DNA of 64,000 nucleotides from JAJNPS01 sp031378845. GTDB lineage: Bacteria; Pseudomonadota; Alphaproteobacteria; Rhodobacterales; Rhodobacteraceae. Positions 1 through 8,114 of the stretch are shown here, piece after piece. Under the pieces are notes generated by a model. The model was given only the letters and a program-made list of their open reading frames with translations, ran no database searches and had not been told where the DNA came from. The translations under genes and the position numbers were made by a program. Within the stretch, counting starts at the first letter, position 1. Each line of letters opens with the position of its first letter. The DNA lies in contig JANNES010000018.1 of NCBI GenBank assembly GCA_031378845.1, positions 1-64,000 of the forward strand. Reading direction: 5' to 3'.

Positions 1-418
1 GCGAGATCGCAAGGCAGCATTGAAATTCTTGAAGAAATCCATGAAGCGCCATGGTCGACCAGAGGTCATCGTCACTGATCGACTGCGATCTTATGGTGCT
101 GCCTTGAAGGACCTCGGCCGAGGCGATGACCGCGAGATGGGGCGCTGGCTCAACAACCGGGCGGAAAACTCGCACCTGCCGTTCCGACGACGAGAGCGGG
201 CAATGTTGCGGTTCCGGCGCATGCGAACGTTGCAGAAGTTCGCCTCAGTGCATGCCTCGGTCCATAACCACTTTCCGACGGAGCGCCACCTCCAAAACCG
301 CGACACCTACAAGACGACCCGCGCCGCCGCTCTGGCTGAGTGGCGCGGCCTTCTCGCGGCCTGATACCAAAGCGGGGTAGGGGTAACGGAGACTGGTTCG
401 CATTTGTCTGACAGCACC
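1..418 (+). mobile_element. IS6-family insertion sequence, right part only (cut by window edge)
   Basis: The right end is defined by its terminal sequence CTGACAGCACC ending at 418. This matches, in the same orientation, the right ends of the complete copies at 12880 and 22470. The encoded transposase tail is about 95% identical to the copy at 21709-22416, so these two are the same or very close elements. The left half lies outside the window. The right end abuts the interior of a histidine kinase gene, so the element has inserted into or deleted part of that gene. Confidence 0.85.
2..364 (+). CDS. IS6-family transposase, C-terminal part
   Basis: This is the C-terminal half of an IS6-type DDE transposase; the frame is open from base 2. 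It contains the second catalytic Asp (IVTDRLRSY) and the Glu (NNRAENSH), followed by the arginine-rich tail FRRRERAMLRFRR. The first Asp and the N-terminal helix-turn-helix lie outside the window. The full-length relative at 21709-22416 has 235 residues, so about 115 are missing only because of the window edge. Nothing in the visible part is broken. An internal TTG at 20 is not the true start. Confidence 0.85.
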   Translation, partial: RDRKAALKFLKKSMKRHGRPEVIVTDRLRSYGAALKDLGRGDDREMGRWLNNRAENSHLPFRRRERAMLRFRRMRTLQKFASVHASVHNHFPTERHLQNRDTYKTTRAAALAEWRGLLAA

Positions 419-1423
419 GAAGGGGCCGAAGTCGAACAAGTACGGATCGCAAAGCAGGTGATCACGTTGGAGGACGGCACCGAATGGAACGTCGCTGTCG
501 CTGAAAGTCGGTCCGAACTGATCGCGGAGCGGGTAGCGACGCGGCGCAGCCTGATCCTCGCGTTCGCGCTGGTCGCGGCGCTTAGCCTTTCGGCTGTGCT
601 TTTTCAGACAGCGGCGATCATCGGGCCGCTGGACAAGTTGCGTAAGGACGTCGCCCACCGGTGGGATCGTGATGAAGAGCTAAACCAGATCGACTACCCT
701 GAGGAGGTTGCGCCGCTCGTCAGCGACATCAACACCCTTTTGCAGCGCAACAGGGACATCGTCGCGCGTTCGCGCCGGCAGGCTGCGGACCTGGCACATG
801 CGCTGAAGACGCCCAGTGCAATCCTGCGCAATGAATTGACCGCCCTTGCGGAAAATGCGCACGACATGGACAAAGCCATCGATGCGCTTGATCGGCTGGA
901 TGCCCAGCTGGGGCGGTCGCTGGCCCGTATCCGCATGTCAAACACGGGCGAGACAACTTTCGCCCGGACCGACCTGAGCAATTCGGTGGACAGGTTTTCC
1001 AGGCTGTTCAGTTCGATGGCCAAGCGGGACGGAAAGCAATTCCTTGCTGCCAGCGAACCGCATCTCAACATCCGCATAGATGCCCAGGATATCGAAGAGG
1101 TCTTGGGCAACCTCTTGGATAACGCCCTGAAATGGTGTCGCAATACCATCTCGCTTACCGCGCGGAAGTCATCTGACGGGATCGAACTGATCATCGAAGA
1201 TGACGGGCCGGGCATTCCGGAAAACGACATAAGCGAAGCCGTTCGATCAGGTGGTCGGCTCGACACGTCTAAACCAGGCACCGGCCTTGGGTTGGCGATC
1301 GCGATTGACCTGCTTCGCGCCTACGACGCCACGCTTGAGCTTAAGGAATCTCCAAACCTCGGCGGACTTGCGGTGCATATCCTGCTGCCGGCCCGGCTGG
1401 TAAGGTCAAGGCTTGATCCTTAG
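419..1423 (+). pseudogene. Sensor histidine kinase, 5' end removed by IS element
   Basis: Two-component sensor kinase, inner membrane. Visible in order: the tail of a periplasmic sensor region, one transmembrane helix (around 545-620, LILAFALVAALSLSAVLF), a HAMP-like linker, the phosphoacceptor box DLAHALKTPSAILRNEL, the N box EVLGNLLDNALKW, G1 box DDGPGIP and G2 box GTGLGLAIA. The catalytic half therefore looks intact, of the PhoQ/RstB general type. The first transmembrane helix and most of the sensor domain are gone because the IS6 right end (418) abuts the coding frame. A TTG inside the IS end (404) could in principle start a 339-residue product, but it would have a single membrane pass and no sensor. 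No partner response regulator is in the window; it probably lay upstream. Confidence 0.8.
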
Positions 1424-1469
1424 CTGTCGGCAAGCTGGCCAAGCTCACGCACAAATTTGCAGGCGAGCG

Positions 1470-1887
1470 GGCACTGTCAAAGCAAATTTCTTGAGCGAAC
1501 CGGCCTCGCCACCTAGCGTGCCGCATGACCAAATGTTCTATGTTCGCCTATTTAAAGACCAGCCCTGAGATCATCCGGCTGGCGGTGATGCTCTACGTCC
1601 GCTACCCGCTTTCGCTGCGCAACTTGGAGGACCCGCTCCGTGAGCGCGGAATCGACATCACCAACGACGCCGTGCGGTTTTGGTGGAACCGGTATGGGGT
1701 GCCTTTTTCAGTCGAAGCCCAAGGAAACACGTTCAGAGAAGGCTGATCCTTATAAATCAATATGGTACGCCTAAAAGAAGGTCCGACTCCAGCCGCGTTC
1801 TCTCCCAGGAAAGGGCTGAGTCTTGTCATGCTGCAAAAGCTAAGGAAGCGGCCAAGGCAACTCAAGAAGCATCCGTCTGACAGTGCC
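1470..1887 (+). mobile_element. Internally deleted IS6-family element with both terminal repeats
   Basis: The left end GGCACTGTCAAAGCAAATTT (from 1470) and the right end GTCTGACAGTGCC (to 1887) form an inverted pair resembling the ends of the complete copies. Only about 60 N-terminal transposase codons follow the left end; the rest of the transposase is replaced by about 155 bp of unrelated sequence. At 418 bp it is half the normal 820 bp and cannot encode a transposase, but it could be mobilised in trans if a related enzyme recognises the ends. No 8-bp target duplication is seen. Confidence 0.65.
1525..1715 (+). pseudogene. IS6-family transposase, N-terminal remnant
   Basis: Starting at ATG 1525, the product follows the usual IS6 N-terminus closely (LKTSPEIIRLAVMLYVRYPL, then SLRNLEDPLRERGID, NDAVRFWWNRYG). 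This is the helix-turn-helix region. The similarity to the intact copies stops after the WWNRYG motif, and the frame ends at 1746 in unrelated residues. No DDE catalytic residue is retained, so the product cannot transpose. Confidence 0.75.
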
Positions 1888-1907
1888 CGCCGGCCGTATG
1901 CTGATGC

Positions 1908-2459
1908 TCAAAAGAAGGCAGCCACTTCGCCCACGCCTCCGCGCGCTTCACCCAGCGCTTCTGCCAGATCGATGGTCTTCTTAAACAGCGCCCGGCCGAC
2001 CAATGCTCCGGCAACATGGCTGGCAAACTTTAGCCGCGCCACGTCATCGATCGTCCGTACTGCGCCGGAGGCGATGATCGGCACTTTGACCATGTTGGCT
2101 AGGGTCGCCATCATGCTGTAGGAGGCTTCGGTTCCCGCCGTGTCGGCATCCACATCGGTCACGATGATCGCGGCAAAGGGCGTGGCACCATAGGCTGCGA
2201 TCAAAGTCTCGGGCGTAAATGCACTGGACGTCCGCCAACCGTCCACCAGCACCTTGCCCTTCCAGACATCGACCGCGAGGGCAATCTTGCCCGGATGGCG
2301 AGAGACCAGTTCCTTGACCACTGTCGGCATCTGCACGCCGAGGGTGCCGATCACGATGCGGGCCGCCCCTTGAGCGAACCAATCCTCCACCCTTGCCGCT
2401 GACCGGAACCCCCCGCCAAGTTGCACCGGAATCCCTGCCGTCTTGATGATCTCGATCAA
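1908..2459 (-). pseudogene. HisA-like isomerase, N-terminally truncated
   Basis: The fragment matches the last three quarters of a HisA/HisF-type beta/alpha barrel: GIPVQLGGGFRS, the phosphate-binding RIVIGTLGV, ALAVDVWKGKV, IIVTDVDADTAGTE and IIASGAVRTIDD. HisA converts ProFAR to PRFAR in histidine synthesis. About 60 N-terminal residues, including the first barrel strand with the catalytic Asp, are missing. The frame begins with a TTG that overlaps the TGA ending the recombinase fragment, exactly at a recombination joint. No other his gene is nearby, so this is a transported fragment and not a working gene. Confidence 0.75.
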
Positions 2460-2704
2460 AAGGGGGCGGTCACCGAGACAAAGCTCACGCCCTGACGGTC
2501 GAAGATCTCGACCATCCGGGCAAAGTCGGCGAGCGAACGGGTCAGGCGATCGATCTTGTAGACGATGATGATGTCGATGCGACCAGCCTCGATATCGGCC
2601 AGCAGCCGACGCAAGGCTGGACGCTCCATCGTGCCCCCGGAGTAACCGCCATCATCGTAGAGGGTCGGCAGCACCTTCCAACCCTCGCCGGCCTGGCTCT
2701 TCAC
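2456..2704 (-). pseudogene. Large serine recombinase (resolvase domain) fragment
   Basis: This is a central piece of the catalytic domain of a phage/transposon-type serine recombinase: YDDGGYSGGTMERPAL, ADIEAGRIDIIIVYKIDRL and TRSLADFARMVEIFDRQGVS. The N-terminal strand with the nucleophilic serine is absent, and the protein stops right after SFVSVTAPF, where intact relatives continue with the SFAQFERE region and a long DNA-binding C-terminus. The GTG at 2704 is probably not a true start; the same frame continues upstream for at least ten codons. It overlaps the hisA fragment by 4 nt. Confidence 0.75.
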
Positions 2705-2821
2705 GTAAACTGCCTGGCATGACTGCCCCGCTGATGATGGGTAGGATTAACTTGGAGTTGATCGACTAGTGTTCGTTCTTGACAGTAGACACTATGGGGC
2801 TCACGAGTGACTCAAGGCGGA

Positions 2822-4036
2822 CTACCTAGCGCTGGATGATCTCGTGCTAGGCGCCATCTCCGTCAACATCTCTGGGTCGAACTCCACCCCAAAACCCGGC
2901 GCGTTGCCGAGATGGGCGCGGCCACTGTCGATTTTCACGCCGCCTGTAAAAGGGGTTCCAGCAAAAAACGTGTGCCCTTGAGCGTCGAGTGGGAAGTGAT
3001 CCTTGATCGTAACCCCAAGATGGCAAAGCATGGTGTCGCCCAATAGCGTGAAGGGCATGGTGTCGAGGCTTACACCTATCCCGTTGGCTTCGCAAATGTC
3101 GACAATGCGCCGCGCAGGCCACAGACCGCCAACGCGGTTGGGTTTGAGAACGACCCGGTCGGCCGCTTCCATTCGGACAATCTGAAGCATCGCGGTGGGC
3201 GAAGTGACGGCCTCGTCGAGGACAACCGGAAATGGCAGCATTTTTCGGATCTGGGCGTGACCCGCGAGATCGAGATGATGCAGGGGCTGCTCGATTGCCA
3301 TGTTTGGATGGAACGCCTCCCGTCGCACCCGCTCGAACAGGGCAACGGCCATTTTGGCATTCATTATGCCCTGATTCGCATCTACGTCGACCTGGATGTG
3401 ATGCGGCAGGCGCGCCATGACACCGGCGACCTTATCTGCATCCGCATCGAACAGCGCCTTCGAATAGCCATGCGTGCGCAGGTCAGAACCGATCTTCAGC
3501 TTAAGCCCCGTGAACCCCTGCGCGACGTAGTGATTGCAGACCCCAAGAAGCTGATCAACTGTGTGGCCATGCATCTGCGTCTGCAGTTCCAGCTCCTGCC
3601 GGTAGCTGCCACCGAGCAGTTCATACACCGGACAGCCATGCACCTTCCCTGCCAGGTCGTAAATTGCCATGTCGATCGCCGCCTGTGCAGGACGGCAACC
3701 GGGCACGCCGATGCTTGCCACCGCCTCCATGCTGTGATGAATGCTGGCGATGTTCAGCGGGTCTTCACCGACGAGGGCTCCGCGAAACCGGCCAAGCCAG
3801 TCAAGCATGCTGCCGATACCATGGCCCAGATAGTGCGGCAGTGTCGCGCCGTCGCCATAGCCCTCGGTTCCATCGTCTGCTGTGATCCGCACCAACGCCG
3901 TCTCAGGCGGCGCATAGCGTCGCGCCGCCAACATCTCTGGGGTAAAAGCGGCCTGTTCGTCTGCCGATCCATCAGTCCCCGCGTCCTGCGGCGATTTCAA
4001 TTCCAGGGGAAAGAAGTCGATCGATATGATTTTCAT
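2822..4036 (-). CDS. Enolase-superfamily enzyme (mandelate racemase/muconate lactonizing family)
   Basis: A 404-residue enolase-superfamily enzyme of the muconate-lactonizing type. The first catalytic Lys pair is in GLKLKIG (K179, K181). Metal ligands are in QVDVDANQG (around D217/D219), IEQPL (E249) and LDEAV (D274/E275), and the second catalytic Lys is in VLKPNRVGG (K298). All chemistry residues are therefore present for proton abstraction next to a carboxylate. It is transcribed divergently from the LacI gene and shares an operator-like palindrome with the transporter promoter. A dipeptide-type importer in the same regulon suggests an amino-acid-derived or acyl-amino-acid substrate (racemase or epimerase), but a sugar-acid dehydratase cannot be excluded. 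The ATG at 4036 gives a normal family N-terminus. Confidence 0.85.
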   Translation of the reverse strand: MKIISIDFFPLELKSPQDAGTDGSADEQAAFTPEMLAARRYAPPETALVRITADDGTEGYGDGATLPHYLGHGIGSMLDWLGRFRGALVGEDPLNIASIHHSMEAVASIGVPGCRPAQAAIDMAIYDLAGKVHGCPVYELLGGSYRQELELQTQMHGHTVDQLLGVCNHYVAQGFTGLKLKIGSDLRTHGYSKALFDADADKVAGVMARLPHHIQVDVDANQGIMNAKMAVALFERVRREAFHPNMAIEQPLHHLDLAGHAQIRKMLPFPVVLDEAVTSPTAMLQIVRMEAADRVVLKPNRVGGLWPARRIVDICEANGIGVSLDTMPFTLLGDTMLCHLGVTIKDHFPLDAQGHTFFAGTPFTGGVKIDSGRAHLGNAPGFGVEFDPEMLTEMAPSTRSSSAR

Positions 4037-4065
4037 TGGACCACACGCTTGAATGGATAATCAGA

Positions 4066-4079
4066 ATATAACGATATAC
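4066..4079. promoter_or_regulatory. Candidate LacI-family operator in the divergent intergenic region
   Basis: ATATAACGATATAC matches 12 of 14 positions of the perfect palindrome GTATAACGTTATAC found upstream of the transporter operon (6419-6432). It has the central CG typical of LacI-family operators. It lies 30 bp upstream of the enolase-superfamily gene start (4036, minus strand) and 74 bp before the LacI gene (4153, plus strand), so it could control both. Confidence 0.65.
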
Positions 4080-4152
4080 GTTGACCGTCCAGTTCTATCC
4101 GATTAGTTTGCAGCGAGCTTGCGAGGTACGGGCGACACGCGCAAAGGGCACC

Positions 4153-5244
4153 GTGACGAAGAGGAAATCCATTACGTTGACGGATGTCGCGAAAGAGGCG
4201 GGTGTCTCTATCGGCATTGCAAGCCGCGTGTTGGGCGGCTATGGCTCGTTCAGCGAAAAGTCCCGAGCCAGCGTGGTCGCGGCCGCAGAAAAGGTCAACT
4301 ATCGCGCCAATGGTGTGGCGCGTGCCCTGCGACTGCGGCGAACCAACACGATCGGCGTCCTGATCAGCCAGATCAACAGCTATCACTGGACAACCTTTGT
4401 GCAAGGCGTTGAGGAGTCGGCAAAGCGTGCAGGCTATTGCGTCATCCTGTCCAACACCGGTGACGACCCCACGCGCGAGATGGAATACCTGCGGGACATG
4501 CGGGAGCGGGGCGTCGACGGGATCATTGCTTCTCCGCTCGACTGCAACCTCCGCGCTTTTCGGCAGGCAGCGGATTCCGGCTTTGCCATGGTGACGGTCA
4601 ATGTCCAGATCGGCAGCGAACATGCCGCTGTTGTCATGACGGATGAGAAACGCGCCGGGGCAGACGCAGTAGAGTACCTTAACGCCTTGGGACATCGCAG
4701 CATTGGACTTGTTGCCGGTGACCTCGAGCTTGAAAGTGGCCGTCAGCGCCTGAACAGTTATCGTCTCGGGCTGGATGAGGCCGGCATCACGTTCGACGAC
4801 GACCTTGTCGTCTACGGCAACTACAGACAGGACGAGGCGTATCAGGGTGCCCGCAGGCTGATCTCTTTGCGGCAACCGCCGACGGCAATGCTCGTGTGCA
4901 ACGAGTCGATGACGGGCGCAGTTCTTCGGTGCCTGCGCGACCATGGCGTGGGCATTCCCGGCGACATCAGCCTTGTGGGTTTTGACGACCCTGACTGGGC
5001 TGGCTTTTACGCGCCGGCAATCACCACACTTCGCGAGGAGAGGTACTATATGGGCAAGCTGGCCTGCGATGCGCTGCTCTCGGGGCTTGAACTGAGTGAC
5101 CCGCCGCCAGACCCTACGCTGGTGACCCTGCGAACCCGGCTGGTGGTTCGCCAATCATGTGCGCCGCCACGAACGAAGCAGAGCCTGACGCTGCAACTGC
5201 CGGCCTCCACACTGCAGGAAAACCCGGATTCAGCATTTGAATAG
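4153..5244 (+). CDS. LacI-family transcriptional regulator
   Basis: A 363-residue LacI/GalR-type repressor. The N-terminal helix-turn-helix is ITLTDVAKEAGVSIGIASRV, followed by the hinge helix (NGVARALRLRRTNTIGVLIS) and a periplasmic-binding-protein-like effector domain that ends with DDPDWAGFYAPAITT. GTG at 4153 is chosen because it puts the HTH at residue 7, as in the family; an in-frame TTG at 4081 would add 24 untypical residues and overlap the operator. It is divergent from the enolase-superfamily gene, and three bases separate it from the second one downstream, so these are probably co-transcribed. Likely ligand: the substrate of this locus. Confidence 0.85.
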   Translation: MTKRKSITLTDVAKEAGVSIGIASRVLGGYGSFSEKSRASVVAAAEKVNYRANGVARALRLRRTNTIGVLISQINSYHWTTFVQGVEESAKRAGYCVILSNTGDDPTREMEYLRDMRERGVDGIIASPLDCNLRAFRQAADSGFAMVTVNVQIGSEHAAVVMTDEKRAGADAVEYLNALGHRSIGLVAGDLELESGRQRLNSYRLGLDEAGITFDDDLVVYGNYRQDEAYQGARRLISLRQPPTAMLVCNESMTGAVLRCLRDHGVGIPGDISLVGFDDPDWAGFYAPAITTLREERYYMGKLACDALLSGLELSDPPPDPTLVTLRTRLVVRQSCAPPRTKQSLTLQLPASTLQENPDSAFE

Positions 5245-5247
5245 GGT

Positions 5248-6333
5248 ATGGAAAACGTGCAAATTCAGCTTCTTGAACTATCCAATGCCAATTCTGGTGA
5301 TAAATGTGCCCTCTTGGCGCTTCGCGACCATGACGACCGTTTTGGATTAGGAGAAATCACTTTTCCAGCTGGGGTGACCGGCGTATCGGCGCTGGAATTG
5401 GTAAGGGCGGGCGCTGCGCGGCTGGCGGACACCGACCTGCGTAATATCAATGTGGCGCTTGATGCCGTGTCCAGTGTGACGGACAAGGATACCACTGTCG
5501 GCCCCCGCGTGCGTGCCGCGTTCGATTCGGCCATTTACGATCTCAACGGTAAGCTGCGCGGTTGTCCCGTGCATATGATGCTGGGTGGCAGCTACAGGCA
5601 TGAAGTCGCGCTGTCGCAGCGCATCCCAAATGGTGCCAGAGTGCCGCTTTCCCACGAAACCGCAGGCGCCGTCCTCCTTGAATACCGCAGGGAGCCGTCT
5701 CGTCAGGCCGCCAGCCATGGGCCTGCTTCGGCGGTGGGCTGGCTCGAAGCGGCGATAGCCCAGCTTGGTGCCGGGGTTCAGGTCGACATCGGCGCAGATG
5801 GGTTGTTCGACAATCCTGCTTTGGCACGCACCTTTGTTGAAGGTTTGCTGAAAGCTGGCCCCCACCTTAACATCGGGCTGGTGCAGCCGCTGGACGATGC
5901 CGACCTTGTCGGGCACGCGACCCTGTGCGCGACTTTGCCGATACCGATTATCCTAGACAGTTCGGTGCGATCCGCAAAGGTCATGGGACAGATCGTGCGG
6001 CTTGCCGCCGCCGATCGCATCGTTCTGAACGTGGATCGTGTCGGTGGACTTCGTGCTGCGATGCAGGTGGTTTCGATCGCGGAATCGGCGTCGATCGGGA
6101 TTTCGTCTGCCTCTCTTGCACGCACTGCGGTCGGGGCAGCAGTTGCGCTGCATCTTGCGGCTGTACTGCACGACACTTTTCCAGCCCGACTGGACCATCT
6201 GGAAGCAGATAAAGACGAGGTTGCTACCGCCGGATTTACGATCGCTTCCGGTCTTGCACGGGTGACAGTTTTGCCCGGTCTTGGCGTGGTCCTGAAGGAT
6301 GACGCAGTCGCCCGTTTTCAAAACGTGGGGTAG
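5248..6333 (+). CDS. Enolase-superfamily pseudoenzyme (catalytic residues lost)
   Basis: A 361-residue paralogue of the protein at 2822-4036. Diagnostic shared blocks are GCPVHMMLGGSYRHE, QVDIGAD, VQPLDDADLVGH, ILDSSV and RIVLNVDRVGGL. Aligned by eye, the active-site positions are changed: the KxK lysines are absent (region LLEYRREPSRQ), the second ligand of DVDAN becomes Gly (DIGAD), the Glu of IEQPL becomes Val (LVQPL), the Glu of LDEAV becomes Ser (LDSSV), and the catalytic Lys of VLKPNRVGG becomes Asn (VLNVDRVGG). The frame is open along its whole length, so it is maintained as a protein. Enolase chemistry is not expected. It may be a regulatory or structural partner of the active paralogue. 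It starts 3 bp after the LacI stop. Confidence 0.8.
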   Translation: MENVQIQLLELSNANSGDKCALLALRDHDDRFGLGEITFPAGVTGVSALELVRAGAARLADTDLRNINVALDAVSSVTDKDTTVGPRVRAAFDSAIYDLNGKLRGCPVHMMLGGSYRHEVALSQRIPNGARVPLSHETAGAVLLEYRREPSRQAASHGPASAVGWLEAAIAQLGAGVQVDIGADGLFDNPALARTFVEGLLKAGPHLNIGLVQPLDDADLVGHATLCATLPIPIILDSSVRSAKVMGQIVRLAAADRIVLNVDRVGGLRAAMQVVSIAESASIGISSASLARTAVGAAVALHLAAVLHDTFPARLDHLEADKDEVATAGFTIASGLARVTVLPGLGVVLKDDAVARFQNVG

Positions 6334-6379
6334 CCCCTTCTGTGTACGGGGCCATCTGTCGGACATCGATAATTTAGGC

Positions 6380-6408
6380 TTGCACGCTTCAAATTCGCCT
6401 ATTATCAT
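6380..6408 (+). promoter_or_regulatory. Sigma-70-type promoter of the transporter operon
   Basis: TTGCAC (6380-6385), a 17-bp spacer and TATCAT (6403-6408) give a good -35/-10 pair. The palindromic operator at 6419-6432 begins 10 bp downstream of the -10 box, so a bound repressor would cover the start site. Confidence 0.55.
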
Positions 6409-6418
6409 TGTTAAAAAA

Positions 6419-6432
6419 GTATAACGTTATAC
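6419..6432. promoter_or_regulatory. Perfect 14-bp palindrome, candidate LacI-family operator
   Basis: GTATAACGTTATAC reads the same on both strands and has the central CG of LacI-type operators. It sits between the predicted -10 box and the first transporter gene (start 6456). A 12/14 match lies at 4066-4079 in front of the regulator gene itself, which supports local control by the LacI protein encoded at 4153-5244. Confidence 0.7.
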
Positions 6433-6455
6433 CGTACACAATGGGGAGAATGAAA

Positions 6456-8051
6456 ATGGTACATCGTCGTCATGTAATAATAAGCCTCGCGGGTGTTGTA
6501 GCGGCGGCATCACTGCCTTTGCCCTTTCCGGGGCTTGGCTCTTCGGCACTGGCGCAGGGGGCTGTGGTCCCTGGCGGTACACTCAACATCGGTCTGCATA
6601 TCCCGCTCAGCACGCTTGACTGGCAATCGACAGTCTCGCACCCGCTGCCGCATGTGATGGGGCATGTATTCGAGGGCCTCTATGGGTTCGGAAAGGATTT
6701 CAACGCCGCGCCAGAGCTTGCCGAAAGCGTCGAAGCGACACCGGATGGCCTGAAGTGGACGTTCAAACTGCGGCCGGGGGTTCTCTTTCACAACGGCGAC
6801 ACCGTCGATGCAGAAGATGTGAAGGCGTCGCTCGAACGCTGGAAGGTTGTTGCCCCCAAGGGGCCGGGTCTTGACACACTCGCCTCGATCGACACCCCCG
6901 ACGCCACAACCGTGGTCCTCAACTTCAGCACGACGATGGGCCGCTTCCTGCTGCTGATGCTGGGCTCTGACGAAAACAAGTTCGTCGTCATGCCAAAGGA
7001 AGTTGCCGAAGCGTCCACCGCGCCCGGCCAGCTTACCGAGGTCATCGGCACTGGTCCGTACAAATTTGTCGAGTACGCGACAGACCAGTATGTCAAGCTT
7101 GCCAAGTTTGCCGAATATGTCGCGCGCGACGATGCGCCAAATTATCAGGCAGGCAAGAAGGTCGCGAACTTCGACGAGATAATCTACTGGATCGTCACCG
7201 AGTCGACGACGCGCGTTGCCGGGCTCGAGTCCGGTGAGTATGACATCATTACCGACGTCCCCGACACCGAGTATCAGCGCCTGAGCGCCAGCCCCGAAAT
7301 CGATGCCGTCAAGAACGGCCCTGGTGTTCTGATGTACATGATGTTCAACCACAAGAAGGGCCCGACCTCGAACCTCCTGATCCGCAAGGCCATTCAGTCG
7401 CTGATCGATCCGATCGAGATTGCCTCGGTCGCGGTGTCAGATCCCGCCTTTGCCCTGGTCAACCCGAGCATTTATGCACCCGAAAGCGCATTCAACACCG
7501 ATGCCGGTTCAGATCTCTACAAGCCGGGCGACATCGAGGCGGCAAAGGGCTACCTTGCCGAGGCGGGCTACACGGGCGAGCCAATCAGCATCATTGTCAT
7601 TTCGGGCAATGACCTTCAGGAAAAGGTGGCTATCGTTCTTGTCGAGCAGGCCGCCCGCGCTGGCCTCAAGCTTGAAATCGGCACCTACGACCTCAATACT
7701 TGGGTGGCGCGCCGCCGTGATCCGGATGCGCTCAACATCTATACGTCGGGCGGATATTGGGTCGATCCGTCGCTCTGGCAGCCGGAGTTCAACGGCACCT
7801 TCCCGTCGCCAGAAGTCGGCTTCATCAGCGACGAGACGGAGGAAATCTTCGGCAAGCTTGCCGCCGCCACCGAATTCGAGGACCGCAAGAAACTTGGTGA
7901 GGATCTGCAACGGTCGTTCTATGCTCAGGTTGCAATGGTCAATCTGGGCTACACCTACCGGCTGGTCGCCAAACGGAAAGCAGTGCTTGATCCCGATGGA
8001 AACCTCGCCTTGGGAAACCTCACACTCAATGGAGTTGGTTTCGCCGGATAG
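6456..8051 (+). CDS. Dpp/Opp-type ABC transporter substrate-binding protein
   Basis: Periplasmic solute-binding protein of the extracellular family 5 (peptides, nickel, some glycosides). The N-terminus HRRHVIISLAG, followed by a hydrophobic stretch to SSALAQG, looks like a twin-arginine or Sec signal peptide. The mature part begins with the family pattern GGTLNIGLHIPLSTLDWQ and has the typical SVEATPDGLKWTFKLRPGVLFHNGD block. ATG 6456 is preferred because GGGGAG lies about 9 bases upstream; ATG 6450 and 6441 are alternatives. It is the first gene of an operon with two permeases and two ATPases and is preceded by a promoter and operator. The substrate cannot be read from sequence. Confidence 0.88.
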   Translation: MVHRRHVIISLAGVVAAASLPLPFPGLGSSALAQGAVVPGGTLNIGLHIPLSTLDWQSTVSHPLPHVMGHVFEGLYGFGKDFNAAPELAESVEATPDGLKWTFKLRPGVLFHNGDTVDAEDVKASLERWKVVAPKGPGLDTLASIDTPDATTVVLNFSTTMGRFLLLMLGSDENKFVVMPKEVAEASTAPGQLTEVIGTGPYKFVEYATDQYVKLAKFAEYVARDDAPNYQAGKKVANFDEIIYWIVTESTTRVAGLESGEYDIITDVPDTEYQRLSASPEIDAVKNGPGVLMYMMFNHKKGPTSNLLIRKAIQSLIDPIEIASVAVSDPAFALVNPSIYAPESAFNTDAGSDLYKPGDIEAAKGYLAEAGYTGEPISIIVISGNDLQEKVAIVLVEQAARAGLKLEIGTYDLNTWVARRRDPDALNIYTSGGYWVDPSLWQPEFNGTFPSPEVGFISDETEEIFGKLAAATEFEDRKKLGEDLQRSFYAQVAMVNLGYTYRLVAKRKAVLDPDGNLALGNLTLNGVGFAG

Positions 8052-8067
8052 CGCAGACAGAAAGATA

Positions 8068-8099
8068 GAGGGTGTGGGCGGTCAGCCACTCACACCCTC
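8068..8099 (+). other. Intercistronic RNA hairpin after the binding-protein gene
   Basis: GAGGGTGTG (8068-8076) and CACACCCTC (8091-8099) form a perfect 9-bp stem around a 14-base loop. It lies in the 63-bp gap between the binding-protein stop and the first permease start. There is no U-run, so it is more likely a 3' stabiliser or partial attenuator, giving an excess of binding-protein mRNA, than a full terminator. Confidence 0.65.
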
Positions 8100-8114
8100 A
8101 GGTCAGGAGGGACG

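Noticed and set aside
4033..5154. 373-codon open frame on the minus strand
   Set aside because: Antisense to the LacI regulator, which has clear domains; shadow of high-GC codon usage.
6334..6360. CCCC/GGGG pair after the pseudoenzyme as a terminator
   Set aside because: Only a 4-5 bp stem with a long loop and no U-run; too weak to call.
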